Of a stretch of 13,194 bases of DNA, positions 6,869-13,194 are shown one piece after another (the first letter of the stretch is position 1; each line of letters opens with the position of its first letter). The position numbers and the translations under genes are program-made. Location: the NCBI GenBank assembly GCA_903938205.1, contig CAJACJ010000187.1, forward strand, positions 1-13,194, written 5' to 3'. Below the pieces are notes generated by a model that was not told where the DNA came from, ran no database searches, and was given only the letters and a program-made list of their open reading frames with translations. Source of the DNA: an uncultured bacterium (GTDB lineage Bacteria > Planctomycetota > Phycisphaerae > Phycisphaerales > SM1A02).

Positions 6869-8128
6869 TTACTTGCCTTCGCCGCCCTGAGATTGCGGAG
6901 CCGCGAGCACGTCGAAAAGTTGGCGTTGCGCGGCGTCATATTTTTCCAGCGAGTCCAGGACTTCTTGACGCACTTCCTTGCGGAAATTTTCGTCGCTATT
7001 GAACTTGTTGGCGTCTTGGGCAAGCACGGCTTGCAAGGATGCGCTGGCGGTTTTCAAATCCGCGGTGGCCAGAGCGAACGCGCGCGTGGCGTTATACAAA
7101 TTCTCGTGCGCCACTTCGCCGGGCTTTGGTTGATACAGCAATTTCCAAGGACTGCGGCGAATTTCAATCGAGGTCAATTTCAGTTGACCAGCGATCTCGC
7201 GCGCGTCAAGCATGAAGTCGCGCAGGTCCGTGAGGCGCTGCGGCAGTTGGTGTTCGATTTCATCCAGGCTGCTTGCAAGCGAGCCCGCGGCATCTGCGCC
7301 TTGGTCCAACAATTTTTGCAGCGCGGGCAAACCTTTGGTTCTAAATTCGCTGGCAATGACCTTGGCGTCAGCCATGGTGGATGTGGTGCTATCCATAAGT
7401 TGCGTGAATTTGGCTTTGTTGTCCTTTAAAAGTTGATCCGCGTTGCCCGTCAAACTTTGCGCGTTCAGCAAGGTGTCGCCAATGGGTTTGCGCCACGCGT
7501 CGTAATCCTGGTTGAAATTCGCGGTGGTGGTGGAAAGATTTTGCAGCGTTGGCACCACGCGGGTGCGATATTCCTCTGGAATGGTCTTCAGCCACGCAGC
7601 GGTGACGGCAAGGCCCTTGATAATTTCGTTGGTGCGCACCGCGTTGGCTGGACCCACAAGCGTGGTCAACATTCCGCTGCCGCGCGTTGCCAAAAGTGAA
7701 TCACCACTCTTCAGAATTGGCGCGGGTGCTTGGCCCAACGTGTTGAAGTTGATGATTGAAGTGCTTCCCACCAAACTGCCAACGCGAATTACCTCGGCAT
7801 TGGTGCCCTCTGGTGCCATGTCTGAATAGCGAATGGGAATGCCGGCCATGATTTCAATGGACACATTAATTCCCGCAAGATTCCCAGCCTTGTCAATTTC
7901 TGGAGAGATCAGCGTGACTCGTCCCACGGTCAGTCCGCCCACCTTGACTTCGCTGCCGCGACTCAGGCCGCTGACACCCTCAGTGGTGTCGAATTTCAGG
8001 ATCAGTGTTTGATATTTACTGAAGAGATCAACTTTGAGCAGCACAAATCCAACTGCGAGTGCAAGTGCAAGAATGGTTGATACAAAAACACCGGCGCGGA
8101 GATTATTGGAAAAATTAGAGTCGCTCAT
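6869..8128 (-). CDS. MCE-domain (MlaD-like) protein, first of a tandem pair
   Basis: A 419-residue membrane-anchored MCE protein, probably part of a lipid-transfer complex across the envelope. One hydrophobic segment (~12-31) follows a short cytoplasmic N-terminus. The MCE domain (~39-140) carries GVSGLSRGSEVKVGGLTVGRV at 51-71, the family's core signature, and GSLVGSTSIINF further on. Residues ~170-419 are mostly helical and polar, with repeated LxxLLDxxADxA-like heptads, so a coiled-coil stalk is likely. The ending QSQGGEGK is flexible. It starts 21 bases after the rho stop without a good Shine-Dalgarno, so it probably relies on read-through from rho. It differs widely from its partner outside the MCE core, so the pair may form a hetero-oligomer (inference). 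Typical MlaD is about 180 residues; these are more than twice that. Confidence 0.87.
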   Translation of the reverse strand: MSDSNFSNNLRAGVFVSTILALALAVGFVLLKVDLFSKYQTLILKFDTTEGVSGLSRGSEVKVGGLTVGRVTLISPEIDKAGNLAGINVSIEIMAGIPIRYSDMAPEGTNAEVIRVGSLVGSTSIINFNTLGQAPAPILKSGDSLLATRGSGMLTTLVGPANAVRTNEIIKGLAVTAAWLKTIPEEYRTRVVPTLQNLSTTTANFNQDYDAWRKPIGDTLLNAQSLTGNADQLLKDNKAKFTQLMDSTTSTMADAKVIASEFRTKGLPALQKLLDQGADAAGSLASSLDEIEHQLPQRLTDLRDFMLDAREIAGQLKLTSIEIRRSPWKLLYQPKPGEVAHENLYNATRAFALATADLKTASASLQAVLAQDANKFNSDENFRKEVRQEVLDSLEKYDAAQRQLFDVLAAPQSQGGEGK

Positions 8129-8149
8129 AGGTGCCGAATAGTAACGAAA

Positions 8150-9283
8150 TCAACTCGCGACGGTTTGCGGACCACCCACCATTTGCTCATTGGTGCTGTA
8201 GCGTTGCAGCGCCGAAAGCAATTGTTCCACTTGCACATGTGGCGGCAAACTCAGCAGCCGTCGTCGCAGAGCGGTGACGGTCTTGAGTTCTCGATCGGAC
8301 AACATGAGATGTTCTTTGCGCGTGCCACTGGCCGCAAGATTGATGGCGGGGAAGACGCGCTTTTCCGAAATGGAGCGGTCCAAAATAAGTTCCATGTTGC
8401 CCGTGCCTTTGAATTCCTCAAAGATCACTTGATCGGCGCGGCTGCCGGTGTCCACCAAGCATGTCGCGATGATGGTGAGCGAGCCGCCCTCTTCGCATTT
8501 GCGCGCGGCGCCGAAAAGTTGTTTTGGAACTTCAAGCGCGCGATTGTCCAAGCCGCCGCTCATGGTGCGTCCGCCAGAGGCGTAGCGACGATTGTTGTTG
8601 AAGGCGCGTCCCACGCGCGTGAGTGAATCAAGCAGCACCACCACATCGCGGCCAGCTTCCACCATGCGCTTGGCGCGCTCAATGGCAAGAATGCCAAGCG
8701 CGGTATGGCGCTCCACGGATTCATCGTTGCTGCTGGCAAGCACTTGCGCTGGAACATTGCGTTTGAAATCGGTGACTTCCTCGGGGCGCTCATCAATTAA
8801 AAGCGCGATGAGTTCCACGTGCGGATTATTGAACTTGATGCCCGCGGCGATGTTTTGCAGCAAAATTGTTTTGCCGGCTTTGGGCGGCGCCACAATAAGA
8901 CCGCGCGTGCCAAAACCAATCGGGCAAAATAAATCGATCAAGCGGCAGGCGGGCGCGCAGCCGCGATGTTCCAGCGTGAGTCGCGGTGACGGATCAAGCG
9001 CGGTCAATTCAGTGAACGCTTTTCGCGCGGCGTAGGTTTGCGGATCCATGCCTTCAATGTCAATCACATTCAGCGCGACGCGCTTGATGCCTTCAGGACG
9101 GTTGGGCGCGTGGCGCTCCTCAATTTCAACGGTGATGAATTGCGCTGGGCGCAGCGAAAATTGAGCCACAAGTTCGGCGGAGACATAGGGATCACCGGGA
9201 TTATCAGCGAGACCCTGTTCAAATTGTCTGATGCGCGCTTCGCCGCCCGCGGGCAACTCAAGAACGCCACTTTTCGTATTCAT
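8150..9283 (-). CDS. rho: Transcription termination factor Rho, short form
   Basis: Rho is a hexameric RNA-dependent ATPase that ends transcription. The motor domain is complete: Walker A APPKAGKT (132-139), catalytic glutamate E165 in DERPEE, Walker B VVVLLD (D219), Q-loop ASGGRTMSGG (235-244), R-loop TGSRAD (279-284) and arginine finger R322 in GTRKE. At 377 residues it is shorter than the ~419 of E. coli Rho. The N-terminal helical bundle is missing, and a TGA in frame at 9361-9359 rules out an upstream extension in this frame. In the remaining RNA-binding domain, the usual GFGFLR motif reads GEARIR, losing both aromatic residues, while the later YVS is kept. I chose ATG 9283 (GGGAAG 10 bases upstream) over TTG 9325, whose extra 14 residues do not resemble Rho. 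Two MCE genes follow closely. Confidence 0.93.
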   Translation of the reverse strand: MNTKSGVLELPAGGEARIRQFEQGLADNPGDPYVSAELVAQFSLRPAQFITVEIEERHAPNRPEGIKRVALNVIDIEGMDPQTYAARKAFTELTALDPSPRLTLEHRGCAPACRLIDLFCPIGFGTRGLIVAPPKAGKTILLQNIAAGIKFNNPHVELIALLIDERPEEVTDFKRNVPAQVLASSNDESVERHTALGILAIERAKRMVEAGRDVVVLLDSLTRVGRAFNNNRRYASGGRTMSGGLDNRALEVPKQLFGAARKCEEGGSLTIIATCLVDTGSRADQVIFEEFKGTGNMELILDRSISEKRVFPAINLAASGTRKEHLMLSDRELKTVTALRRRLLSLPPHVQVEQLLSALQRYSTNEQMVGGPQTVAS

Positions 9284-9433
9284 AGAGGTCAATCTTCCCG
9301 TCACAAATTGGATGGTTCCAAACAAGAACCGATTACCGACGGACCACCTGAGGTCCCATCACCAATTTGGGTTTGACGAGTCGTCGAGGGATCTCGACTG
9401 ACATAGTTGAGCACCAAACAGGGCATAAGTCAA
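9284..9433 (-). promoter_or_regulatory. Putative rho promoter and structured leader
   Basis: Just past the psuG stop, the minus strand has TTGACT (9433-9428), a good -35. The only -10 at 17 bases is TCAACT (9410-9405), which is weak. Downstream come three short stems: GTC-GTCGAG (9380-9388) with CTCGAC-GAC (9393-9402, one bulged T), GGACC/GGTCC (9341-9345 with 9352-9356), and GGTTC/GAACC (9314-9318 with 9326-9330). None has a T-run. E. coli rho is controlled by attenuation in its own leader; a similar role here is inference. Confidence 0.35.
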
Positions 9434-9441
9434 GCGCAATG

Positions 9442-10413
9442 TTAAATTTTAGTTGAGATTGCGGCGGCGGTGCGCGCGTTATGAAGCAGCAATGCAACAT
9501 TGGCGCGCAAGGTTTTTCCACCAGAAAGCTGCGCCAAATGTGAAAGCAAGAACGGCGTCACGGCCGCGCCCTTCACGTTGTGCGTGCGCGCGGCGATCTC
9601 TGTCTCTGCGTACCAACTTTCAAACTCATCGCGGGCAATAGCGTGCGCGGCGGGGCACGCCTGCACGGCCAACACTCCGCTGTGATGGGCAAGGGCCCAA
9701 TGTGTGCGCGCAATGGCGGCAATGTCGGTGGCGTTCTCAACGGAACTTGCCAGAGACAGCGATGCGTCTGGTGGCGATGAGAAGCATGGAAAATGTTTAG
9801 TTTGAATTCCAATCACAGGAACGCCAAGCGAATCAAGCGCCTCTAAAGTTGCGGGCAAATCCAAAATACTTTTTGCGCCAGCGCACACGGTGATCACGCG
9901 CGCGCGCGCAAGCGCCGCAAGATCCGCGCTGATGTCCAGCGATTGATTCCATTCGCGATGCACGCCGCCAATACCGCCGGTGGCAAACACGCGAATTTCC
10001 GCGGCGGCACAAGCGGAAAGCGTGGCCGCCACGGTGAGTCCACCGGTGGCCGCGCTGTTCATCGCGCTGGCTAAATCGCGCGCGCTGAGTTTCATTGGGT
10101 TGGCGTGCGCGGCAAGTGAATTAAGTTCTTGCGCGGTGAGACCAATCACCAACTCGCCATCAATCACCGCGCATGTCGCTGGTGTCGCGCCGCCATCGCG
10201 TACGGTTTGCTCCATGGCAAGTGACAACGCCAAGTGCGCGGGTTGAGTTTCATTCCATAGGTTTGAAATATCGCGAAGTGTTGGCACAGCATGACGCGGC
10301 AACCCATGCGTAAGCACCGCGGTCTCAAGCGCGACAACCGGCGCGCCTTTGGCAAGCGCCGCGGCGACCTCGGGGTGAATGCGAATGTGCTTGTGCTTAT
10401 TGGCGTGCGGCAT
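9442..10413 (-). CDS. psuG: Pseudouridine-5'-phosphate glycosidase
   Basis: Splits pseudouridine 5'-phosphate into uracil and ribose 5-phosphate in the cytoplasm, recycling modified nucleosides from RNA turnover. The 323-residue product matches the PsuG (YeiN/IndA) family along its length: E30 in VALETAV, K108 in MKLSARDL, the FATGGIGGVHR motif at 143-153, D160 in LDISADL (metal site region), the catalytic lysine K181 in CAGAKSILD (forms the ring-opened ribose adduct in E. coli), and KGAAVTPFLL near the C-terminus. Between HGLP and ATPAT it is about 15-17 residues longer than the usual sequence. Its ATG overlaps the helicase stop by one base (TGATG), so translation is probably coupled. The partner kinase PsuK is not in the window, so the substrate must come from elsewhere in the genome. 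Confidence 0.94.
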   Translation of the reverse strand: MPHANKHKHIRIHPEVAAALAKGAPVVALETAVLTHGLPRHAVPTLRDISNLWNETQPAHLALSLAMEQTVRDGGATPATCAVIDGELVIGLTAQELNSLAAHANPMKLSARDLASAMNSAATGGLTVAATLSACAAAEIRVFATGGIGGVHREWNQSLDISADLAALARARVITVCAGAKSILDLPATLEALDSLGVPVIGIQTKHFPCFSSPPDASLSLASSVENATDIAAIARTHWALAHHSGVLAVQACPAAHAIARDEFESWYAETEIAARTHNVKGAAVTPFLLSHLAQLSGGKTLRANVALLLHNARTAAAISTKI

Positions 10414-11759
10414 CAGTGTCGTCGTCGAGAATTCACTTTGCCACCCAATCGCTTCATGGGTTGACCTGTTGGCACAACGCCGCCAGGAAACTTTGTTGGA
10501 TCGGCAACCGTTGGCGTTGGAGCCACGGCTTGAAAACGATTCTTTGTCGCATCGTTGGTTTCACGACGCTTCACTTCTTGATCGCGGCGCGCCTGCACTT
10601 CAACGGGTGGCGGACCTGGATCAAAGTCTGGATATTCCTTGCGGACAATTTCCACATTGGTCAGCATTTCAATATTTGTAAGCAATTCGCCCTGATCTGG
10701 GCATACAAAGCTCCAGGCAATTCCACGGCGACCGGCGCGCGCGGTGCGGCCAATGCGATGCACATAGACCTCGGGGTCCTCTGGAATGTCGTAGTTGATC
10801 ACGTGGCTGATGTCGTCCACGTCAAGTCCGCGCGCCGCAAGATCGCTGGCCACAAGCACGCTCAGTTGCCCGCCGCGCAAACGCTCCATGACTTTGTCGC
10901 GCGCCTTCTGATACATGTCGCCGTGAATGGCGAAGGCGTCGATGTTTTTCTTTTGCAAGTATTCGGTGACATCGTCCACGGTGCGCTTGGTGCGACAGAA
11001 CACCACGGTGAGTTCCGCGGTTTCATGCGTGAGCAAATGATGCAGCAGTCGTCGCTTGCACCAATAGTCAACCGGCAAGTAGCTCTGATCGACTTGGCTC
11101 ACGGTTAAACTTTTCTCGGAGCTGACAATTTTTTCCGCGTCGCGCATGTAGCTGCGCGCCAACTTCTCAATCTCTGGACTAATGGTGGCCGACACGAACA
11201 CGGTTTGCGGATGTTGCTTCATACTGCCCAAAATGCGGCGAATATCCTCGCGGAAACCAATATCAAGCATGCGGTCCACTTCATCAAGCACCGCAACTTT
11301 GACATTGTTGTAGGGCAGAATGCCGCGTTGATTCATGTCCATCACGCGGCCAGGCGTGCCCACAATAATTGCGGGGCCAGACTTCAGTTGAGTGGTCTGC
11401 GTGTTGATGCTGCTGCCGCCGTACACCGCCACCACTTTGTGTCCGCTATATTTGGCGAACTCCATGAATTCCTTGGCGACTTGAATGGCAAGTTCGCGAG
11501 TTGGCACAAGCACCAAGCCGCTGAAGGCATCGGCCTTGTCAAGACGAGACAACATGGGCAGCGCGAAGGCGGCGGTCTTTCCAGTTCCGGTCTTGGCTTG
11601 ACCCAGGCAATCTTTTCCAGACAGCGCAACGGGAAGAAGCGAGGCTTGAATGCGGGTTGGATGCTCGAAGCCTTTTTCATAGAGGGCACGAAGCACGGTT
11701 TCTGGAAGTCCAAGGTCGGAGAATTTTTTACTGGTATCGAAAGTTTCTGTTGAGTTCAT
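10413..11759 (-). CDS. DEAD-box ATP-dependent RNA helicase
   Basis: Unwinds or remodels RNA duplexes, for example in ribosome assembly or mRNA decay. All motifs are present: Q-motif (F13 and about 17 residues on, RIQ at 36-38), I AKTGTGKT (55-62), Ia PTRELA (86-91), Ib TPGR (135-138), II DEVD (159-162), III SAT (190-192), IV VVFCRTK (252-258), V SDLAARGLD (305-313) and VI HRIGRTARAG (334-343). Motif II reads DEVD rather than DEAD; the catalytic D and E are intact. The C-terminal tail (~385-448) is basic and proline-rich, ending KVNSRRRH, and probably binds RNA nonspecifically. Subfamily (RhlE- or CshA-like) cannot be fixed by eye. ATG 11759 has AAAGGA 4 bases upstream. It is first in a two-gene unit with psuG and divergent from alr. 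Confidence 0.95.
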   Translation of the reverse strand: MNSTETFDTSKKFSDLGLPETVLRALYEKGFEHPTRIQASLLPVALSGKDCLGQAKTGTGKTAAFALPMLSRLDKADAFSGLVLVPTRELAIQVAKEFMEFAKYSGHKVVAVYGGSSINTQTTQLKSGPAIIVGTPGRVMDMNQRGILPYNNVKVAVLDEVDRMLDIGFREDIRRILGSMKQHPQTVFVSATISPEIEKLARSYMRDAEKIVSSEKSLTVSQVDQSYLPVDYWCKRRLLHHLLTHETAELTVVFCRTKRTVDDVTEYLQKKNIDAFAIHGDMYQKARDKVMERLRGGQLSVLVASDLAARGLDVDDISHVINYDIPEDPEVYVHRIGRTARAGRRGIAWSFVCPDQGELLTNIEMLTNVEIVRKEYPDFDPGPPPVEVQARRDQEVKRRETNDATKNRFQAVAPTPTVADPTKFPGGVVPTGQPMKRLGGKVNSRRRH

Positions 11760-11817
11760 GAAATCCTTTAGGAATCTAATGGTAGTTCCCTTTCAAAGTC
11801 GATACAACGGACACTCT
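11760..11817. promoter_or_regulatory. Divergent promoter region of the helicase and alr
   Basis: Only 58 bases separate the two chosen starts, so both promoters must sit here or inside the opposite gene. The helicase Shine-Dalgarno AAAGGA is visible on the minus strand. On the plus strand AGGA (11771-11774 region) precedes an in-frame ATG at 11779 and could serve a longer alr product. No strong -35/-10 pair is seen in either direction. Confidence 0.4.
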
Positions 11818-13086
11818 ATGAGCCCCCGAAGCGAAGTAGTCGTTGACCTTGCCGCCGTTGATCATAATGTTTCTGTCATTCGGGCGGCTCTTGACCCCTC
11901 AGTTCGTCTTGGTTTGGTGTTGAAATCAGATGCGTATGGCTTGGGCGCGGCGCGATTGGCGCGGCGCGTGGCGGGGCGCGCGGATTTTTTAGTGGTCTAC
12001 GGAATTGAGGAGGCCGAAGTGGTTGGCGTTGCCGATCCAAGCACTCCGGTGATGGCGCTCATGCCCGTGCGCGAGATTGATCGCGGAGGAATTGCGCACA
12101 GCATGTGGTTGAAGGGTCAGTTGCATTTGTCCGCGCATGATTTGGATCAAGTGGAATCACTGTCCAAGTGCGCCGCGGACTTTGGCGGAGTGTTGCCGCT
12201 GCATTTAGAAATTGATACGGGCCTTGGACGTGGTGGTTGCTTGCCCACGGATGCGACAAAGATTGCGGCGCGCATTCGCTCGGATAAAAATCTTCGCTTG
12301 GCCGGAGTGTTCACGCACTTCGCCAACGCGGGTGGTAGCGAGACCGCCACGGATCAACAGCGCAAAATGTTTGAGGCGTGGTGCAAGGGCGCGGCGCTTC
12401 CGGCGGATTGCATTGTGCATTCGGCAAGCACCTTTGCCGCCATTCGTGATCCGCGATTTCACCACCACATGATTCGCGTTGGCTTGGCGTGGACTGGTTT
12501 GGCTTTTGAAGGAACGCGCGATGGACACTTCATGGAGTTCGCGAAAAAGTTGCGGCCCGTGTTCAGTTGGCGCAGTTCTTTTGTGCAAGTGCGAACGGTT
12601 CCAGCGGGTACGGCGGTGGGATATGGCAGCCGCTGGAAATGTGAAAAAACAAGCAGGATTGGCTTGGTTCCAGTGGGATACGGCGACGGCTATCCGTTGC
12701 TTCCAATGAACCCCATGACTCGTCGCCCATTGGGCGTGGAGCGGCGCATGGTGCGCGTCGAAATGGTCGTAGATGGTGTTTCAACTTGGGCCAACGCGCC
12801 CGTTGTTGGCGCAATCAGCATGGATCAGATCGCGGTCGACTTGAGCGATTTGCCCGACGCGCTTGCAACAAATTGGAATCATGCCGCGGTTGAATTGATC
12901 AGCTCCGATTGCAACGCGCCCAATCACGCTGCGCGTGTGGCCAGCATGACCGGTCATCACGCCTACGAATTGTTGTGCAGAATTCCGGCGCGCGTCCCTC
13001 GCAAATTTGTGGAGCCGGTGGTCATTGAACTTCCAAGCCTAGACTCGTCGCAGGTGTCGACGAATGCAATTTCACAAGCATCTTAA
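11818..13086 (+). CDS. alr: Alanine racemase (PLP, fold type III)
   Basis: Interconverts L- and D-alanine to supply D-alanine for peptidoglycan, with pyridoxal phosphate in the cytoplasm. The 422-residue product has an N-terminal barrel with the PLP lysine K36 in VLKSDAYG, then IDTGLGRGG, FTHFAN (PLP-stacking histidine) and IRVGLAWTG (arginine near the PLP nitrogen). The C-terminal beta domain carries the catalytic tyrosine in AVGYGSRW and the SMDQIAVDLS and RVPRKF motifs. It is 40-60 residues longer than most, partly from a longer loop after VGYGDGYP. Several substrate-entry residues conserved in well-studied enzymes look replaced (R to A in GAISMD, R to L after GYP, N to S in HSAS). I chose ATG 11818 because the family begins just there; in-frame ATGs at 11758 and 11779 (AGGA 5 bases upstream) are alternatives. 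A broad-substrate racemase is possible. Confidence 0.9.
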   Translation: MSPRSEVVVDLAAVDHNVSVIRAALDPSVRLGLVLKSDAYGLGAARLARRVAGRADFLVVYGIEEAEVVGVADPSTPVMALMPVREIDRGGIAHSMWLKGQLHLSAHDLDQVESLSKCAADFGGVLPLHLEIDTGLGRGGCLPTDATKIAARIRSDKNLRLAGVFTHFANAGGSETATDQQRKMFEAWCKGAALPADCIVHSASTFAAIRDPRFHHHMIRVGLAWTGLAFEGTRDGHFMEFAKKLRPVFSWRSSFVQVRTVPAGTAVGYGSRWKCEKTSRIGLVPVGYGDGYPLLPMNPMTRRPLGVERRMVRVEMVVDGVSTWANAPVVGAISMDQIAVDLSDLPDALATNWNHAAVELISSDCNAPNHAARVASMTGHHAYELLCRIPARVPRKFVEPVVIELPSLDSSQVSTNAISQAS

Positions 13087-13109
13087 ATTTTTCTGGACAA
13101 ACGTGCGCC

Positions 13110-13194
13110 ATGCAGTTTGGTGTTGCGCGTGAGTCAGTCCCCGCACGGTGTCGTGGCACACGCTTCAAGCGCGGCGCACAATTCGACGCAAGCA
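13110..13194 (+). CDS. Possible start of a PntA/alanine dehydrogenase-like gene, cut by window edge
   Basis: From ATG 13110 a frame stays open to the window end. Its first residues, MQFGVARESVP, resemble the opening of NAD(P) transhydrogenase alpha subunits and alanine dehydrogenases (M-x-x-G-V-P-x-E-x-x-P-G-E-x-R-V-A). After the proline, this frame loses the resemblance. A shifted frame then reads GVVAHASSAA, loosely like the expected R-V-A-L-x-P-S segment, so a frameshift or decayed gene is possible. There is no good Shine-Dalgarno. Too little sequence remains to decide. The 23 bases between the alr stop and this ATG include a T-run, but only a 4-bp stem (ATGC/GCAT at the end of alr) precedes it. 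Confidence 0.25.
   Translation, partial: MQFGVARESVPARCRGTRFKRGAQFDAS

Noticed and set aside
6740..7429. 229-residue open frame on the plus strand opposite the MCE genes
   Set aside because: It lies wholly antisense to two well-supported MCE genes, shows no domain, and fits open frames produced by codon bias.
9284..9325. Longer Rho starting at TTG 9325
   Set aside because: The 14 added residues do not match the Rho N-terminal domain, and ATG 9283 has GGGAAG upstream.
10416..11108. 230-residue open frame on the plus strand opposite the helicase gene
   Set aside because: Antisense to a canonical DEAD-box helicase with every motif present; no recognisable protein features.

Overview
The window is about 13.2 kb of bacterial chromosome with ten complete or nearly complete protein genes, most of them housekeeping. 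There are no tRNAs, rRNAs, CRISPR arrays, insertion sequences or phage genes that I can see. The organism is a peptidoglycan-making bacterium (murA, alr) that also degrades leucine/HMG-CoA and carries MCE-type lipid-transport proteins, which suggests a diderm envelope. The gene mix (a lone rpsR, a plant-type FNR, long MCE proteins behind rho, a large TPR protein) and the moderately GC-rich, GCGC-rich DNA fit an uncultured planctomycete-like lineage, perhaps Phycisphaerae. That placement is inference with low to moderate confidence.

Layout: (1) 1-729, 3' part of an HMG-CoA lyase gene (+). (2) 730-1016, a gene-free stretch ending in a structured leader for rpsR (1017-1253, +), which stands alone without rpsF or rplI and is followed by small hairpins. 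(3) 1409-2779 (-), a TPR-repeat protein; upstream of it lie a perfect inverted repeat and a terminator-like hairpin. (4) 2951-3964 (-), a plant-type ferredoxin-NADP+ reductase, divergent from (5) murA (4073-5398, +), which has a clear ribosome binding site and an intrinsic terminator. (6) Convergent to murA is a minus-strand block: DEAD-box RNA helicase, psuG, then, after a structured leader, rho and two MCE proteins in tandem. (7) alr (11818-13086, +) diverges from the helicase. The last 85 bases may begin another gene resembling PntA or alanine dehydrogenase.

How they work together: murA and alr supply peptidoglycan precursors. The two MCE proteins probably form part of an envelope lipid-transfer assembly, but their permease and ATPase are not here. 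Rho, the DEAD-box helicase and PsuG all act on RNA or its breakdown products; the helicase and psuG overlap by one base and are probably translated together. The most unusual gene is rho: it lacks the N-terminal helical domain, and the aromatic residues of its primary RNA-binding motif are replaced. I see no convincing wholly new system. The points most worth following are this short Rho and its linkage to MCE genes, the plant-type FNR, and the structured leaders in front of rpsR and rho.
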